In this document: piece by piece, positions 40,064-48,720 of the stretch
How positions within the stretch are numbered: position 1 is the first letter of the stretch
Layout of the letters: each line of letters starts with the position of its first letter
Origin: JACCZR01 sp035296565
Lineage (GTDB): Bacteria; Actinomycetota; Thermoleophilia; Solirubrobacterales; Thermoleophilaceae
Assembly (NCBI GenBank): GCA_035296565.1
Contig: DATHAQ010000041.1
Location: forward strand, 124,001-188,000
Reading direction: 5' to 3'
DNA: 64,000 nucleotides
The notes under the pieces: generated by a model
The model's database searches: none
Seen by the model: only the letters and a program-made list of their open reading frames with translations
Told to the model about the DNA's origin: nothing
Position numbers and translations under genes: made by a program

Positions 40064-41055
40064 ACGGCTCGGCACCCCGCCGCGACCGCAACCTGGCTCT
40101 CGAGCTGGTGCGGACCACCGAGTATGCCGCGCTCGCCGCCTCGCGCTGGGTCGGCCGCGGCGAGAAGGAGAAGGCCGACGGCGCCGCCGTGGACGCCATG
40201 CGGCTGATGCTGGACACCGTGGCCATGGACGGCACCGTGATCATCGGGGAGGGCGAGAAGGACGAGGCGCCCATGCTCTACAACGGCGAGCACGTCGGCG
40301 ACGGCACGCAGTTCTCCGTCGACGTGGCGGTCGACCCGCTCGAGGGCACCGAGCTGTGCGCCAACGGCCAGCCCAACGCCTTGGCCACGATCGCGGTCTC
40401 CGAGAAGGGCACGATGTTCGACCCCGGGCCTTGTGTCTACATGGAGAAGATGGCCACCTCGCGCGAGCTGGCGCACCTCCTAGACCTCGAGCGCCCGCTT
40501 GCGGACACGCTGGAGGCGATGGCCTCCGAGAAGGGCGTCGACGTGGGGGACATCGTCGTGATCATGCTCGACCGCCCGCGCCACGAGGACGCCATCCGCG
40601 ACATACGCGGGGTCGGCGCCCGCATTCGCCTGATTCCCCACGGCGACGTCTCCGCCGCGCTGGCGGCCGTGACCGAGGGCTCGACTGTCGACGTCCTCTA
40701 CGGCATCGGCGGCACCCCCGAGGGCGTCCTGGCCGCCGCCGCGATCCAGTGCACCGGCGGCCAGATCCTCGGCAAGCTCTGGCCGCGCAACGACGAGGAG
40801 CGCCAGGCCGCCCTCGACGCGGGCTACGACCTCGACGAGGTCCTCGACCGCGACCGCCTCGTGTCCGGCGACGACGTCTTCTTCTCCGCGACCGGCGTCA
40901 CCGACGGCGAGCTGCTGCATGGCGTCCACTTCGCCGGCGGCGCGGCCTACACCGAGTCGGTGGTGATGCGCTCGCGTAGCGGCACCGTGCGAACCGTCAG
41001 CGCCAAGCACGACCGCGAGAAGCTGCGCGCTCTCATCGGTCCGCGCTTCGGCTAG
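40060..41055 (+). CDS. glpX: Class II fructose-1,6-bisphosphatase (GlpX)
   Basis: 331 residues. Metal/phosphate motifs read GTVIIGEGEKDEAPMLY and VDVAVDPLEGTELC, the GlpX signatures, and GVTDGELLHGVHF closes the active site. It dephosphorylates fructose-1,6-bisphosphate in gluconeogenesis; in actinobacteria it is often the sole FBPase. The TTG start is coupled to the membrane protein. The stop overlaps the convergent gene by 4 bases. Confidence 0.94.
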   Translation: MNGSAPRRDRNLALELVRTTEYAALAASRWVGRGEKEKADGAAVDAMRLMLDTVAMDGTVIIGEGEKDEAPMLYNGEHVGDGTQFSVDVAVDPLEGTELCANGQPNALATIAVSEKGTMFDPGPCVYMEKMATSRELAHLLDLERPLADTLEAMASEKGVDVGDIVVIMLDRPRHEDAIRDIRGVGARIRLIPHGDVSAALAAVTEGSTVDVLYGIGGTPEGVLAAAAIQCTGGQILGKLWPRNDEERQAALDAGYDLDEVLDRDRLVSGDDVFFSATGVTDGELLHGVHFAGGAAYTESVVMRSRSGTVRTVSAKHDREKLRALIGPRFG

Positions 41056-41765
41056 ACGGCGCCCGCCGCCTCCTCCTTCTCCCTTTCCTCCTCCGCGCCG
41101 GCCTTCAGCGCTCCCACCATCGACTCCTCGAGGTCCAGCCGCGCCAGCGAGCGCAGGAAGGCGTTGGTGACGATGATGTGGATGCGGAACTGCGTCATGC
41201 GGTACAGCGCGCGCCCCACCCGCGCGAACTTCCCCCGGCCGGCGATGGTCGGGTAGAAGTTCGCCACCTCGGAGCTGACCTCGCCTACGGCGGTGTCGCC
41301 CGACTCCTTCTCGGGGAAGCGGCGCACGGAGATGCGCAGGAAGCCCTTGCCGCGCCCGCGGTGCTGCACCAGCAGGCCCTTCTCGATCGGCCAGGTCACC
41401 GTGCCGAAGTTCTCGCCGATCTCGTACTGGGGCTTGTGGAAGCGCAGCAGCACGAAGGGCCGCGTGACCACGGCGACCTCGCGCGCGTCCTCGGTGTAGA
41501 GCACTCGCAGGATGCCCAGGGAGACGCGGGAGAGGAAACGCCAGTAGGTGCGCGCGAGACGCTCCAGGTACTCGGGCGACCAGATCCGGTCGAGCTCCTC
41601 GCGCGGAAGCGTCACCTCCGCGGTCTGCTTGGTGGTGACGGCGCCGTCCTCGGAGTCCTCCGACTCGGGCACCTTCACGATGTTCACCTGCGCTTGGGCG
41701 TCGCGCCGCCGCGCCAGCAGCCTCCGGGGGTCCCGCGGCCTCACGCCGTCGAGGCTATTGCTCAT
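41052..41765 (-). CDS. Conserved-looking protein of unknown function next to moeA
   Basis: 237 residues, not recognised. It has TWPIEKGLLVQHRGRGKGFLRIS and FARVGRALYRMTQFRIHIIV; the first suggests a beta-rich core and the second a helix. A charged N-terminus and an acidic C-terminus (EEEREKEEAAGAV) flank it. ATG at 41765 overlaps the moeA stop (ATGA-type). No signal peptide. It may be a partner in molybdenum cofactor use, but position is the only basis. Confidence 0.62.
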   Translation of the reverse strand: MSNSLDGVRPRDPRRLLARRRDAQAQVNIVKVPESEDSEDGAVTTKQTAEVTLPREELDRIWSPEYLERLARTYWRFLSRVSLGILRVLYTEDAREVAVVTRPFVLLRFHKPQYEIGENFGTVTWPIEKGLLVQHRGRGKGFLRISVRRFPEKESGDTAVGEVSSEVANFYPTIAGRGKFARVGRALYRMTQFRIHIIVTNAFLRSLARLDLEESMVGALKAGAEEEREKEEAAGAV

Positions 41766-42949
41766 AGAAGCTCGACGGTCACGTCCGTGCCGGCGGGCAG
41801 CTCCTCCTCGCCCGGTCCCACCAGCGCCAGGCCGTCGGCGCCGAGCATCGAGGACAGGCGGTGCGAGCCCTGGTCGCCGGTCGGCTCGGCCAGCAGGCCC
41901 GCTCCGTCGGGGCGCAGCCGGCAGCGCACGGCCTCCGTGCGGCCCGGGTTGACCTTCCAGGGCGTGACCAGGCGGGCGGTCGTGCGCCGCGCGGCGGGCT
42001 CGCCGCCCTGCAGTGCGCGCAGGGCGGGGCGCGCGAACAGCTGAAAGCAGACCATGGCCGACACGGGGTTGCCGGGCAGCCCGAACACGAGCTTGCTGTC
42101 GCGGGTCCCGAACCACGTCGGCTTGCCCGGCTTGAGCGCCACGCCCCAGAAGCGCTCGTACACCCCCAGCGCGGCGAGAGCGGGCTTGACGTGGTCGTGG
42201 GGACCGACCGATACGCCGCCGGAGACGAGCACGACGTCAGCACTGTCGAGCGCCGCGGCAAGGGCGGCCCGGGTCGAGTCGCGCTCGTCGGGCACCTTGG
42301 CTCGCAGGGTGACCTCCGCGCCGGCCTGGGCGGCCTGCCCCGCCAGCGCGGCGGAGTTCGAGCTGTAGATCTGGCCCGGCTCGAGCGGCTCGCCGGGCTC
42401 GGCCAGCTCGTCGCCGGTCACCAGCAGCGCCAGTCGCGGCCGGCGTGCGCAGAGGGCGCGGTCGCGGCCGAGCGAGGAGAGCACTCCCAGCTCGGCCGGA
42501 CCCAGCTCGGCGCCGGCCACCAGGACGCCCTGGCCGCGGCGCAGGTCCTCGCCGGCTCGCCTTATGTTGGCCCCGGGGCGCGACTCGCCGACCCGCACCC
42601 GTGAGTCGCCTGCGGCCTCGGTGCGCTCCACCGGGACAACGGCGTCAGCGCCCTCGGGGACCGGGGCGCCCGTGGAGATCGCTACCGCGACGCCGGGGCG
42701 CGCGGCCTCGCGCGCCGGGCGGCCGGCGCGCGACTCGCCCCGGACCTCGAGCTCGGCCGCGGGGCCGGCGACAACCGCGTAGCCGTCCATCGCCGAGCTG
42801 TCGAAGGGAGGCACGTCGAGCGGGCTCTCCACGGTCTCGGCGAGCACCCTGCCGAGGCCGGCCGCCAGAGCCACCTCCTCGCCCGGCAGCGGCTCCACAG
42901 CGGACAAGACCGCCTCGCGGGCTGCCCCTGGAGAGATGAGATCGGCCAC
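41762..42949 (-). CDS. moeA: Molybdopterin molybdenumtransferase (MoeA)
   Basis: 395 residues. The MoeA core shows PPFDSSAMDGYAVVAG and the glycine-rich VLVSGGVSVGPHDHVKPALA (MPT-binding SGGxSxGxxD), and domain IV (VVPVERTE) is present. It inserts molybdenum into adenylylated molybdopterin. Other cofactor genes (mogA, moaA) are not in the window. It is divergent from the diguanylate cyclase gene with a family B repeat in the gap. Confidence 0.93.
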   Translation of the reverse strand: MADLISPGAAREAVLSAVEPLPGEEVALAAGLGRVLAETVESPLDVPPFDSSAMDGYAVVAGPAAELEVRGESRAGRPAREAARPGVAVAISTGAPVPEGADAVVPVERTEAAGDSRVRVGESRPGANIRRAGEDLRRGQGVLVAGAELGPAELGVLSSLGRDRALCARRPRLALLVTGDELAEPGEPLEPGQIYSSNSAALAGQAAQAGAEVTLRAKVPDERDSTRAALAAALDSADVVLVSGGVSVGPHDHVKPALAALGVYERFWGVALKPGKPTWFGTRDSKLVFGLPGNPVSAMVCFQLFARPALRALQGGEPAARRTTARLVTPWKVNPGRTEAVRCRLRPDGAGLLAEPTGDQGSHRLSSMLGADGLALVGPGEEELPAGTDVTVELL

Positions 42950-42984
42950 GGGCCCATCTTCTCAGCCGCTCCTCTGACGCAGGA

Positions 42985-43021
42985 GCCGCAGGCCGAGCGC
43001 CGGTCGGCCGAGCACTGCACG
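42985..43021 (+). repeat. Dispersed repeat family B, copy at 43.0 kb
   Basis: GCCGCAGGCCGAGCGCCGGT then CGGCCGAGCACTGCACG, in the divergent gap between moeA and the diguanylate cyclase gene. Confidence 0.6.
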
Positions 43022-43114
43022 TCCGACCGGCAACGCAACATTGCATTCCAGCAGGGCGTTCCCAACCCGTGCGAAGTAGGCAGCAGTGGCCCGGAGAGAG
43101 AAGAGAGCGGACGC

Positions 43115-44083
43115 GTGACATCCCCCGAGGGCCATCTGGCACGTCTCGAGTACGCGCGCGAGGAGATCGCCAAGCGCTGGCTCGTCCGCCTGATCGAGCA
43201 CTCGAGCCTCGACGAGATCAAGGGCCTGCCCACCGAGCGCATCGCCCGCGAGCTGCCCGAGCTGATCCTCGACGTGGTCCGCTCGGCCGCCGACGGGGAG
43301 AGCGACCCCTTGGCCGCCTCTCCGGACCGGGTGGCCGAGGCGAGGCGCTTCTCCGAGCTGGCCGGAGAGGGAGACCGCTCGCCGGCCCGGATCGCCCGCG
43401 ACGCCGCGGCCCTCCAAGCGCTCATGCTGCGCGAGCTGTGCGAGGTGGGCGAGGGTGGCCGCGAGGCCGACGGCTTCGCCGACGCCGCGGAACGCCTGGC
43501 GCTGGCGGTCGGCTCGATCCAGACCGCCGCGGTCGAGGAGCTCATCTCGCGACGCTCGCGCGAGCTCGAGTGCGAGGCCAGCACGGACACGCTCACGGGC
43601 CTCTACAACCTGCGCTACTTGCAACGGGTGATGACCCAGCTGGTGGGCTATCACCAGCGCTACGACCACCCCTTCGCGATGCTGCTGCTCGACGTCGACG
43701 GGCTCAAGCGCATCAACGACGCCCACGGTCAGGCCGCCGGCGACCGCGTCCTGGTCCAGGTGGCGATGGCCGTCCGCCGCTCGGTGCGCACCGTCGACAC
43801 CCCGGCCCGGCTGGGCGGAGACGAGTTCATCGTGCTCGCCCCGCACCAGAGCGCCGAGCACGCCAGTGTGCTCGCGAGGCGCCTGGCCACCGCGGTCGAG
43901 CACGAGGCGGCGCTGCCCGACGGGCCCACCGTCGGAGTCTCGATCGGGGTGGTGGCCTGTCCCGAGCACGCCAAGGAGCCCGAGCCGCTCCTGGAGCTGG
44001 CCGATCAGGCGATGTACCGGGCCAAGGCGTCGGGCACGCGCGTAGCGGTGGGCGAGGTGACCGCCGACAACGGCCGGCCCTGA
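43115..44083 (+). CDS. Diguanylate cyclase with RsbR-like N-terminal sensor
   Basis: 322 residues. The C-terminal GGDEF motif is intact (GGDEF at 234-238) and the inhibitory I-site RTVD (225-228) lies five residues before it, so product feedback is expected. The N-terminal 150 residues are helical (RLEYAREEIAKRWLVRLIEH), reminiscent of RsbRD-type sensor regions. It makes c-di-GMP from two GTP. No EAL or HD-GYP phosphodiesterase is adjacent. It ends 10 bases before the convergent response regulator gene. Confidence 0.9.
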   Translation: MTSPEGHLARLEYAREEIAKRWLVRLIEHSSLDEIKGLPTERIARELPELILDVVRSAADGESDPLAASPDRVAEARRFSELAGEGDRSPARIARDAAALQALMLRELCEVGEGGREADGFADAAERLALAVGSIQTAAVEELISRRSRELECEASTDTLTGLYNLRYLQRVMTQLVGYHQRYDHPFAMLLLDVDGLKRINDAHGQAAGDRVLVQVAMAVRRSVRTVDTPARLGGDEFIVLAPHQSAEHASVLARRLATAVEHEAALPDGPTVGVSIGVVACPEHAKEPEPLLELADQAMYRAKASGTRVAVGEVTADNGRP

Positions 44084-44093
44084 CGGTCGCGCG

Positions 44094-44696
44094 CTAGTCG
44101 ATCAGCCCGTGGCGGAGGCCGATCGCCACCGCCTCGGTGCGCGTGGAGGCCTCGAGCTTGGCCAGGATGCGCTTGGTGTGCGTGCGCACCGTCTCGGTGG
44201 AGAGGCCGAGCTGTCTGGCGACCGCCTCCGTCTGCATGCCGTCGGCCAGCATCTGCAGGATCTCGCGCTGGCGCACGCTGAGGTTGCGCTCGGAATCGTC
44301 GAGCATGAGCGAGGACGACAGCCCGGGGTCGACGTAGAACTCGCCCACGAAGGCGGCCTCGATGGCGCGCACCAGGTCCTCAGCGGGAGAGTCCTTGCGA
44401 ACGTAGCCCTTTACCCCGGCATCGAGCGCCTGGCTGAGCAGCCGCGCGCCGCCGTCGGAGGTGAAGACCACGATCGGCGCGTCCGAGCGCCGGCGCAGCC
44501 CGCTCACCGTGCTGCCCACGTCCACGCCGGGGCGCCAGGGATCGATCACGATCACCTCCGGCGCGTCCCCGGAGTCCTCCAACGCGGCGTCGACGGACTC
44601 CGCGTCGCTCACGGACGCTCCGTCCAAGCGGCCCTCGAGCAGGGCCTTCACCCCCGCTCGGACGACCGGGTGCTCGTCAACGACGACGATCCTCAT
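44094..44696 (-). CDS. LuxR/NarL-family response regulator
   Basis: 200 residues. The receiver domain starts MRIVVVDEHPVVRAGVKAL; its phosphoacceptor Asp is in VIVIDPW. KGYVRKDSPAEDLVRAI is the alpha4-beta5-alpha5 region with the conserved Lys. The C-terminal HTH is LSVRQREILQMLADGMQTEA with SLSTETVRTHTKRILAKLEAS-like context. No histidine kinase is adjacent, so it is an orphan regulator. ATG at 44696. Confidence 0.9.
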   Translation of the reverse strand: MRIVVVDEHPVVRAGVKALLEGRLDGASVSDAESVDAALEDSGDAPEVIVIDPWRPGVDVGSTVSGLRRRSDAPIVVFTSDGGARLLSQALDAGVKGYVRKDSPAEDLVRAIEAAFVGEFYVDPGLSSSLMLDDSERNLSVRQREILQMLADGMQTEAVARQLGLSTETVRTHTKRILAKLEASTRTEAVAIGLRHGLID

Positions 44697-44716
44697 GGAG
44701 CCCCAGCATACCCCTC

Positions 44717-45577
44717 TCAGGTCTGTCGTGGTAACCCCGAAGGGTGAGCGCGGCGAGCGTTGACCACCGCCCCCAGCAGCAGGATGAAGGCCAGCGCGTA
44801 GAACCACACGAGCACGATCAGCACGAACACGAACGTGGTCCCGAACTCATCGATCGTCGAGATGTTCGAGAGGTAGGCCGGATAGGCGTAGTCCACGAGG
44901 CCGATCGCCAGGGTCGCGCCCAGCGCGCCCGGCCAGACCGCCCGCCACTGCATCCCCTCGTTGGGCACCGCCCAGTAGACGATGCAGAGGATGCCGAACA
45001 GCAGCGCCAGGCCCGCGACCAGCGTCCCGGCGTAGAGCAGGCCCGGCACGTCGGAGAGCCCGAGCGGCAGGTCCTGGGCGCTCGAAACGAGCAGGCTCTG
45101 AACGGTCGGCACCAGCACGGTGGCGGCCATGAACGCCAGCACCACCAGGAGCATCACCAGTGCGAAGCGCTTCTGCTCGAGCCACGAGCGGCAGCGCAGG
45201 TGGTAGATGCGGCAGAAGGCGGTGTCCAGGGCGCCCCAGAAGCTCGAGCCGATGTAGACGCTGGAGAGCAGCGCGAACACTCCGAAGCTCGTGGACCGCT
45301 CGCGCACGTGCTCGAGCGCGCTGGTCAGCGTGTTGTCGGTGGCGGTGGGGAAGAGCTGGCGCAGGTCGGCGAGCACGCTCTGCTCGAGGCTCGGCTCGCG
45401 CAGTACCCGCCCGGCGATGAACAGGGCCAGGAGCGCCAGCGGGAAGACCGACAACAGCATGTTGTAGGCGACCATCCCCGCCAGGCCCGTGAGGCCGTCG
45501 TCGTTTACCTTGCGCGCGACGTCGAGCAGCAGCTGCCGCGCGCGGCGGGGGGAGCGCTCGGCGCCGGCGGGGCTCAG
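44717..45577 (-). CDS. YihY/virulence-factor BrkB-family membrane protein
   Basis: 286 residues from a proposed CTG start; the first ATG (45475) gives only 252. Reading on upstream in frame gives RQLLLDVARKVNDDGLTGLAG before MVAYNMLLSVFPL, the proper YihY beginning, and no ATG, GTG or TTG exists in that stretch. The CTG at 45575-45577 overlaps the TGA of the preceding gene (CTGA), matching the overlap style of the window. About five helices follow; SVYIGSSFWGALDTAFCRIYHL and PNEGMQWRAVWPGALGAT are family blocks. Function of YihY is unclear (once called RNase BN). Confidence 0.78.
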   Translation of the reverse strand: MSPAGAERSPRRARQLLLDVARKVNDDGLTGLAGMVAYNMLLSVFPLALLALFIAGRVLREPSLEQSVLADLRQLFPTATDNTLTSALEHVRERSTSFGVFALLSSVYIGSSFWGALDTAFCRIYHLRCRSWLEQKRFALVMLLVVLAFMAATVLVPTVQSLLVSSAQDLPLGLSDVPGLLYAGTLVAGLALLFGILCIVYWAVPNEGMQWRAVWPGALGATLAIGLVDYAYPAYLSNISTIDEFGTTFVFVLIVLVWFYALAFILLLGAVVNARRAHPSGLPRQT

Positions 45578-45894
45578 GGCCTGGGCAGCCGGCGCAGGAT
45601 GCCGCGCGTCACGCTCGACGCCGTGCCGAGCACCGCGCCCGCGGCCCCCGTGGCCAGGCGCAGCGCCTCCTCGGCCGTGCCGGGCGCGGGCTCGCGCGGA
45701 GGCGGCGCGGGCGGCGGCTTGGAGGCGCCCGCGGATGGCCTGGGCCGGGTCACGCGCTTCGCGGCCGGGCGGGCCGTCCCCGCCGCCTTCGCCGCCGCGG
45801 GCTTGGCGGGCCGGGTGCTCCCGCGCTTGCCGCTGCGCACGCCGGGCCGCGAGCGGGGCAGCCCGCTGAGCAGGTCTTCTTGCTCGTCAGCCAC
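45574..45894 (-). CDS. Basic Pro/Ala/Lys-rich protein, unknown function
   Basis: 106 residues. Low complexity in the middle (GSTRPAKPAAAKAAGTARPAA), acidic start (MADEQEDLLSGLPRSRPG) and a small helical end (LRLATGAAGAVLGTASSVTRG). No recognised domain. It is likely disordered and basic, possibly nucleic-acid or membrane binding. Its stop overlaps the CTG of the YihY gene, indicating one operon. A good promoter for the divergent sigma gene lies upstream. Confidence 0.55.
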   Translation of the reverse strand: MADEQEDLLSGLPRSRPGVRSGKRGSTRPAKPAAAKAAGTARPAAKRVTRPRPSAGASKPPPAPPPREPAPGTAEEALRLATGAAGAVLGTASSVTRGILRRLPRP

Positions 45895-45954
45895 GGCGGC
45901 GAATGGTACGCCCGCGGGCAGGGTAAGGTCGATTCATCCAATAGCTGGGGATTC

Positions 45955-45982
45955 TTGACACCCCCTTGACCCTGAATATTCT
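45955..45982 (+). promoter_or_regulatory. Sigma-70-type promoter of the primary sigma factor gene
   Basis: TTGACA at 45955-45960 matches the -35 consensus perfectly; TATTCT at 45977-45982 follows with a 16-base spacer and stands out as AT-rich in this GC-rich genome. It is placed 57 bases before the sigma factor ATG. Confidence 0.8.
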
Positions 45983-46039
45983 TTTCAACGCTTGTTTAGA
46001 TGTCCCGCGGCTCGCGCCGTGGGAAGCTGAGAGAGGCCC

Positions 46040-47137
46040 ATGTCAGTAGGAGAACTGCAAGAGCTGGAGGAGGTGAAGCTCCTCCTCACCAAGGGCCAGA
46101 CGACAGGCGTGCTCACCTATGCCGAGGTAGCGACCGCCCTGGCCGAGGTCGAGCTGGACGAGGGCGACGTCGAGGAGCTGCACGGGTTCATCGAGAAGTC
46201 GGAGATCGAGCTCGTCGAAGAGGTCGACCCCGCGCTCAAGGCCAACCAGGAAGAGCGCGCGGTCGACCGCCGCAGCCGGCGCAAGGCCAAGACGGTCGAC
46301 CTCAAGCCGGACATGACCACGGACAGCCTCCAGCTGTTCCTAAAGGACATCGGCAAGGTCCGCCTGCTCACCGCGGCAGAGGAGGTCACCCTCGCCAAGG
46401 CCATCGAGCGCGGCGACCTCGACGCCAAGCAGAAGATGGTCGAGTCCAACCTGCGGCTGGTGGTCTCGATCGCCAAGAACTACCGCAACCAGGGCCTGCC
46501 CTTCCTCGACCTGATCCAGGAGGGGACGCTGGGCCTAGTTCGCGCGGCCGAGAAGTTCGACTACCGCAAGGGTTTCAAGTTCTCCACCTACGCCACCTGG
46601 TGGATTCGTCAGGCCATCGCCCGCGCACTCGCCGACAAGGCGCGCACGATCCGCATCCCGGTGCACGTGGTGGAGAAGCTGAACAAGATCGGCCGCGCCG
46701 AGCGCAAGCTGGTCACCGAGCTGGGCCGCGAGCCCACGCCGGACGAGATCTCCGAGCACACGGGCATCGACCCCGAGGAGGTCGACTCGATCAAGCGCTC
46801 TGCCCAGGCGCCGGTCTCGCTGGAGAAGCCGGTGGGTGACGAGGAGGAGTCCGAGTTCGGTCAGTTCATCGCCGACGAGCGGGCCGAGTCACCGTATGAG
46901 CGCGCCGCCGAGATCCTGACCAAGGAGGCGCTGCGCGAGGCGCTGGAGAACCTCTCCTACCGCGAGCGCCGCGTGCTCGAGCTGCGCTACGGCCTGGGCG
47001 GGGAGCACCCGCGCACGCTCGACGAGGTCGGCCGCACGTTCAACGTCACGCGCGAGCGCATCCGCCAGATCGAGAACCAGTCGCTCAAGAAGCTGCAGTC
47101 CCTCGCGGAAGCGCAGAAGCTCCGCGACGTGGCCTAG
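46040..47137 (+). CDS. Primary RNA polymerase sigma factor (RpoD/SigA-type)
   Basis: 365 residues. Region 1.2 to 2 contains [60 protein letters not shown] and the -10 recognition helix [17 protein letters not shown]. Region 3 is [20 protein letters not shown], and region 4 with the -35 helix is [21 protein letters not shown]. Length and the complete regions fit a group 1/2 sigma factor. The N-terminal acidic helices ([24 protein letters not shown]) are the 1.1-like region. It should direct housekeeping transcription. Confidence 0.95.
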   Translation: MSVGELQELEEVKLLLTKGQTTGVLTYAEVATALAEVELDEGDVEELHGFIEKSEIELVEEVDPALKANQEERAVDRRSRRKAKTVDLKPDMTTDSLQLFLKDIGKVRLLTAAEEVTLAKAIERGDLDAKQKMVESNLRLVVSIAKNYRNQGLPFLDLIQEGTLGLVRAAEKFDYRKGFKFSTYATWWIRQAIARALADKARTIRIPVHVVEKLNKIGRAERKLVTELGREPTPDEISEHTGIDPEEVDSIKRSAQAPVSLEKPVGDEEESEFGQFIADERAESPYERAAEILTKEALREALENLSYRERRVLELRYGLGGEHPRTLDEVGRTFNVTRERIRQIENQSLKKLQSLAEAQKLRDVA

Positions 47138-47331
47138 CGCACCGGCTGGAGGGCGGCCCCGCCGCAGTTGCCGCATCGCCCCTTGCCGCAGACGGCGTAT
47201 GCGTGGGCTCCGCACGATGTGCACTCGCGTCGCTCGGGCTTCAGCAGCGCCTTGGCTCTGGGGGAGCCCGCAACCACGCTGGAAACCACGAGCATTCGCA
47301 GGTCCAGCGGGAATTGGAGGCGGTCCAGCAT
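47134..47331 (-). CDS. Small zinc-ribbon protein
   Basis: 65 residues. Two CxxC pairs, [22 protein letters not shown], form a rubredoxin-like zinc ribbon at the C-terminus; an N-terminal hydrophobic stretch ([11 protein letters not shown]) is modest. ATG at 47331. Overlaps the convergent sigma factor gene by 4 bases. Function unknown; small ribbons often bind RNA polymerase or ribosomes. Confidence 0.6.
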   Translation of the reverse strand: MLDRLQFPLDLRMLVVSSVVAGSPRAKALLKPERRECTSCGAHAYAVCGKGRCGNCGGAALQPVR

Positions 47332-47488
47332 GCGAGTCCTTTCCGAAGGTTGAGGTGCCGCACCGAAGATGCTCGGCCCGACTCACTCGGGCGCGACGCG
47401 CTTGTGCGAGATGCACAGGCTTCGGGGTCCTTGTCTGGTCGCAATTTGCGCGTTCAAGCCCGCGCATGAGAAAGCCGATGCAGAGTGC

Positions 47489-48607
47489 ATGTTCGATCTC
47501 GCAGAGGCTCTGCGTCATGTTGTCGAGTCCGAGGGCTCGGACCTCCACCTGAAGGTTCCCAGCCCCCCGATGATCCGCCAGCACGGCCGGCTGACGCCGA
47601 TCCCGGGCTCTGAGCGGCTCACCAGCGAGGTCATGCAGCAGACCCTCGACCAGGTTCTCGCCGCCGACCCCCGCAAGCAGGAGGAGTTCAGCGAGGAGGG
47701 CGAGGTGGACTTCTCCTACTCGCTGCCCGGCGTCGCGCGCTACCGAGTCAACGCCTTCCAGCAGCGCACCAACGTCTCGATGGTCTTCCGCGCGATTCCC
47801 TTCGACATCAAGACCAGCGAGCAGCTGATGCTCCCGCAGGTGGTCGACGACCTGGCCGAGGAGGAGCGCGGCGTGATCCTCCTGACGGGAACCACCGGCT
47901 CGGGCAAGTCGACGACGCTCGCGGCGATGATCAACCGCATCAACAGCACGCAGGCGAAGCACATCGTCACGATCGAGGACCCGATCGAGTACCTGCACCG
48001 CGACAACCTGTCGATCATCAACCAGCGCGAGGTCGGCGAGGACACCAAGTCCTTTGCGCGCGCGCTGCGCCGCGTGCTGCGCCAGGACCCCGACGTGATC
48101 CTCGTCGGCGAGATGCGCGACGAGGAGACGGTGCGCACCGTGCTGTCAGCCGCCGAGACCGGCCACCTCGTGCTGTCCACCGTCCACACCGTCGACGCCG
48201 CGGAAACCGTGAACCGCATCATCGACTTCTTCTCCGAGGCCGAACAGCGCCAGGCGCGCGCGATGCTGGCCGGAACGCTCAAGGGCGTCATCTCCCAGCG
48301 CCTGGTGCCCACGCCGGACGGGGACGGCCGCGTCGCCACCTGCGAGGTGCTGCGGATGACCGGCCGCGTGAAGGACATGATCCTCAACCCCGAGGAGACC
48401 GGGAAGCTCCCCGAGGTCATCTCCGAGGGCGCCTACTACGGAATGCAGACCTTCGACCAGGCCTTGCTCGGCCACCTGCAGAAGGGGCTGATCGACATGG
48501 ACACCGCCCTGCGCTACGCGACCCACCCGCACGACTTCAAGCTGCTGGTCTCTTCCGACGGCCAACGCTCGACCGCGGTCGACGCAGTGATGGCCGAAGC
48601 CGGCTAA
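47489..48607 (+). CDS. pilT: Type IV pilus retraction ATPase PilT
   Basis: 372 residues. N-terminal domain (MFDLAEALRHVVESEGSDLH, MIRQHGRLTPIPG) precedes the secretion ATPase core: Walker A LLTGTTGSGKSTTLAAMINR, Asp box TIEDPIEYLHR, Walker B DPDVILVGEMRDEETVR, His box STVHTVDAAETVNRI. The PilT-specific AIRNLIRE-like C-terminal motif is not evident; the end is SSDGQRSTAVDAVMAEAG. ATG at 47489 gives the normal PilT N-terminus; the frame remains open 120 bases further. No other pilus gene lies in the window. Confidence 0.88.
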   Translation: MFDLAEALRHVVESEGSDLHLKVPSPPMIRQHGRLTPIPGSERLTSEVMQQTLDQVLAADPRKQEEFSEEGEVDFSYSLPGVARYRVNAFQQRTNVSMVFRAIPFDIKTSEQLMLPQVVDDLAEEERGVILLTGTTGSGKSTTLAAMINRINSTQAKHIVTIEDPIEYLHRDNLSIINQREVGEDTKSFARALRRVLRQDPDVILVGEMRDEETVRTVLSAAETGHLVLSTVHTVDAAETVNRIIDFFSEAEQRQARAMLAGTLKGVISQRLVPTPDGDGRVATCEVLRMTGRVKDMILNPEETGKLPEVISEGAYYGMQTFDQALLGHLQKGLIDMDTALRYATHPHDFKLLVSSDGQRSTAVDAVMAEAG

Positions 48608-48674
48608 CCGAGCCGCACGGGCACGCTGTCGCGGTCCGCCTGTACTAGGTTGCACGGTGGGCCGGTTCTGCCAG

Positions 48675-48716
48675 AGAGTGGAGCCGCGGTACCGAACCAG
48701 ACCACTCTGAAGGAGG
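48675..48716 (+). promoter_or_regulatory. Stem flanking the ribosome site of the AIM24 gene
   Basis: AGAGTGG (48675-48681) pairs with CCACTCT (48702-48708), separated by 20 bases, directly before a perfect AGGAGG (48711-48716) ribosome site 4 bases ahead of the GTG. The stem could tune access of ribosomes to the strong site. Confidence 0.45.
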
Positions 48717-48720
48717 ACAG

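Noticed and set aside
47401..47488. Possible c-di-GMP riboswitch before pilT
   Set aside because: The characteristic GEMM blocks (ACGCACAGGGCAAACC and a second CGCAAAGCC) are not present; only a small CGCAATTTGCG palindrome at 47440-47450.
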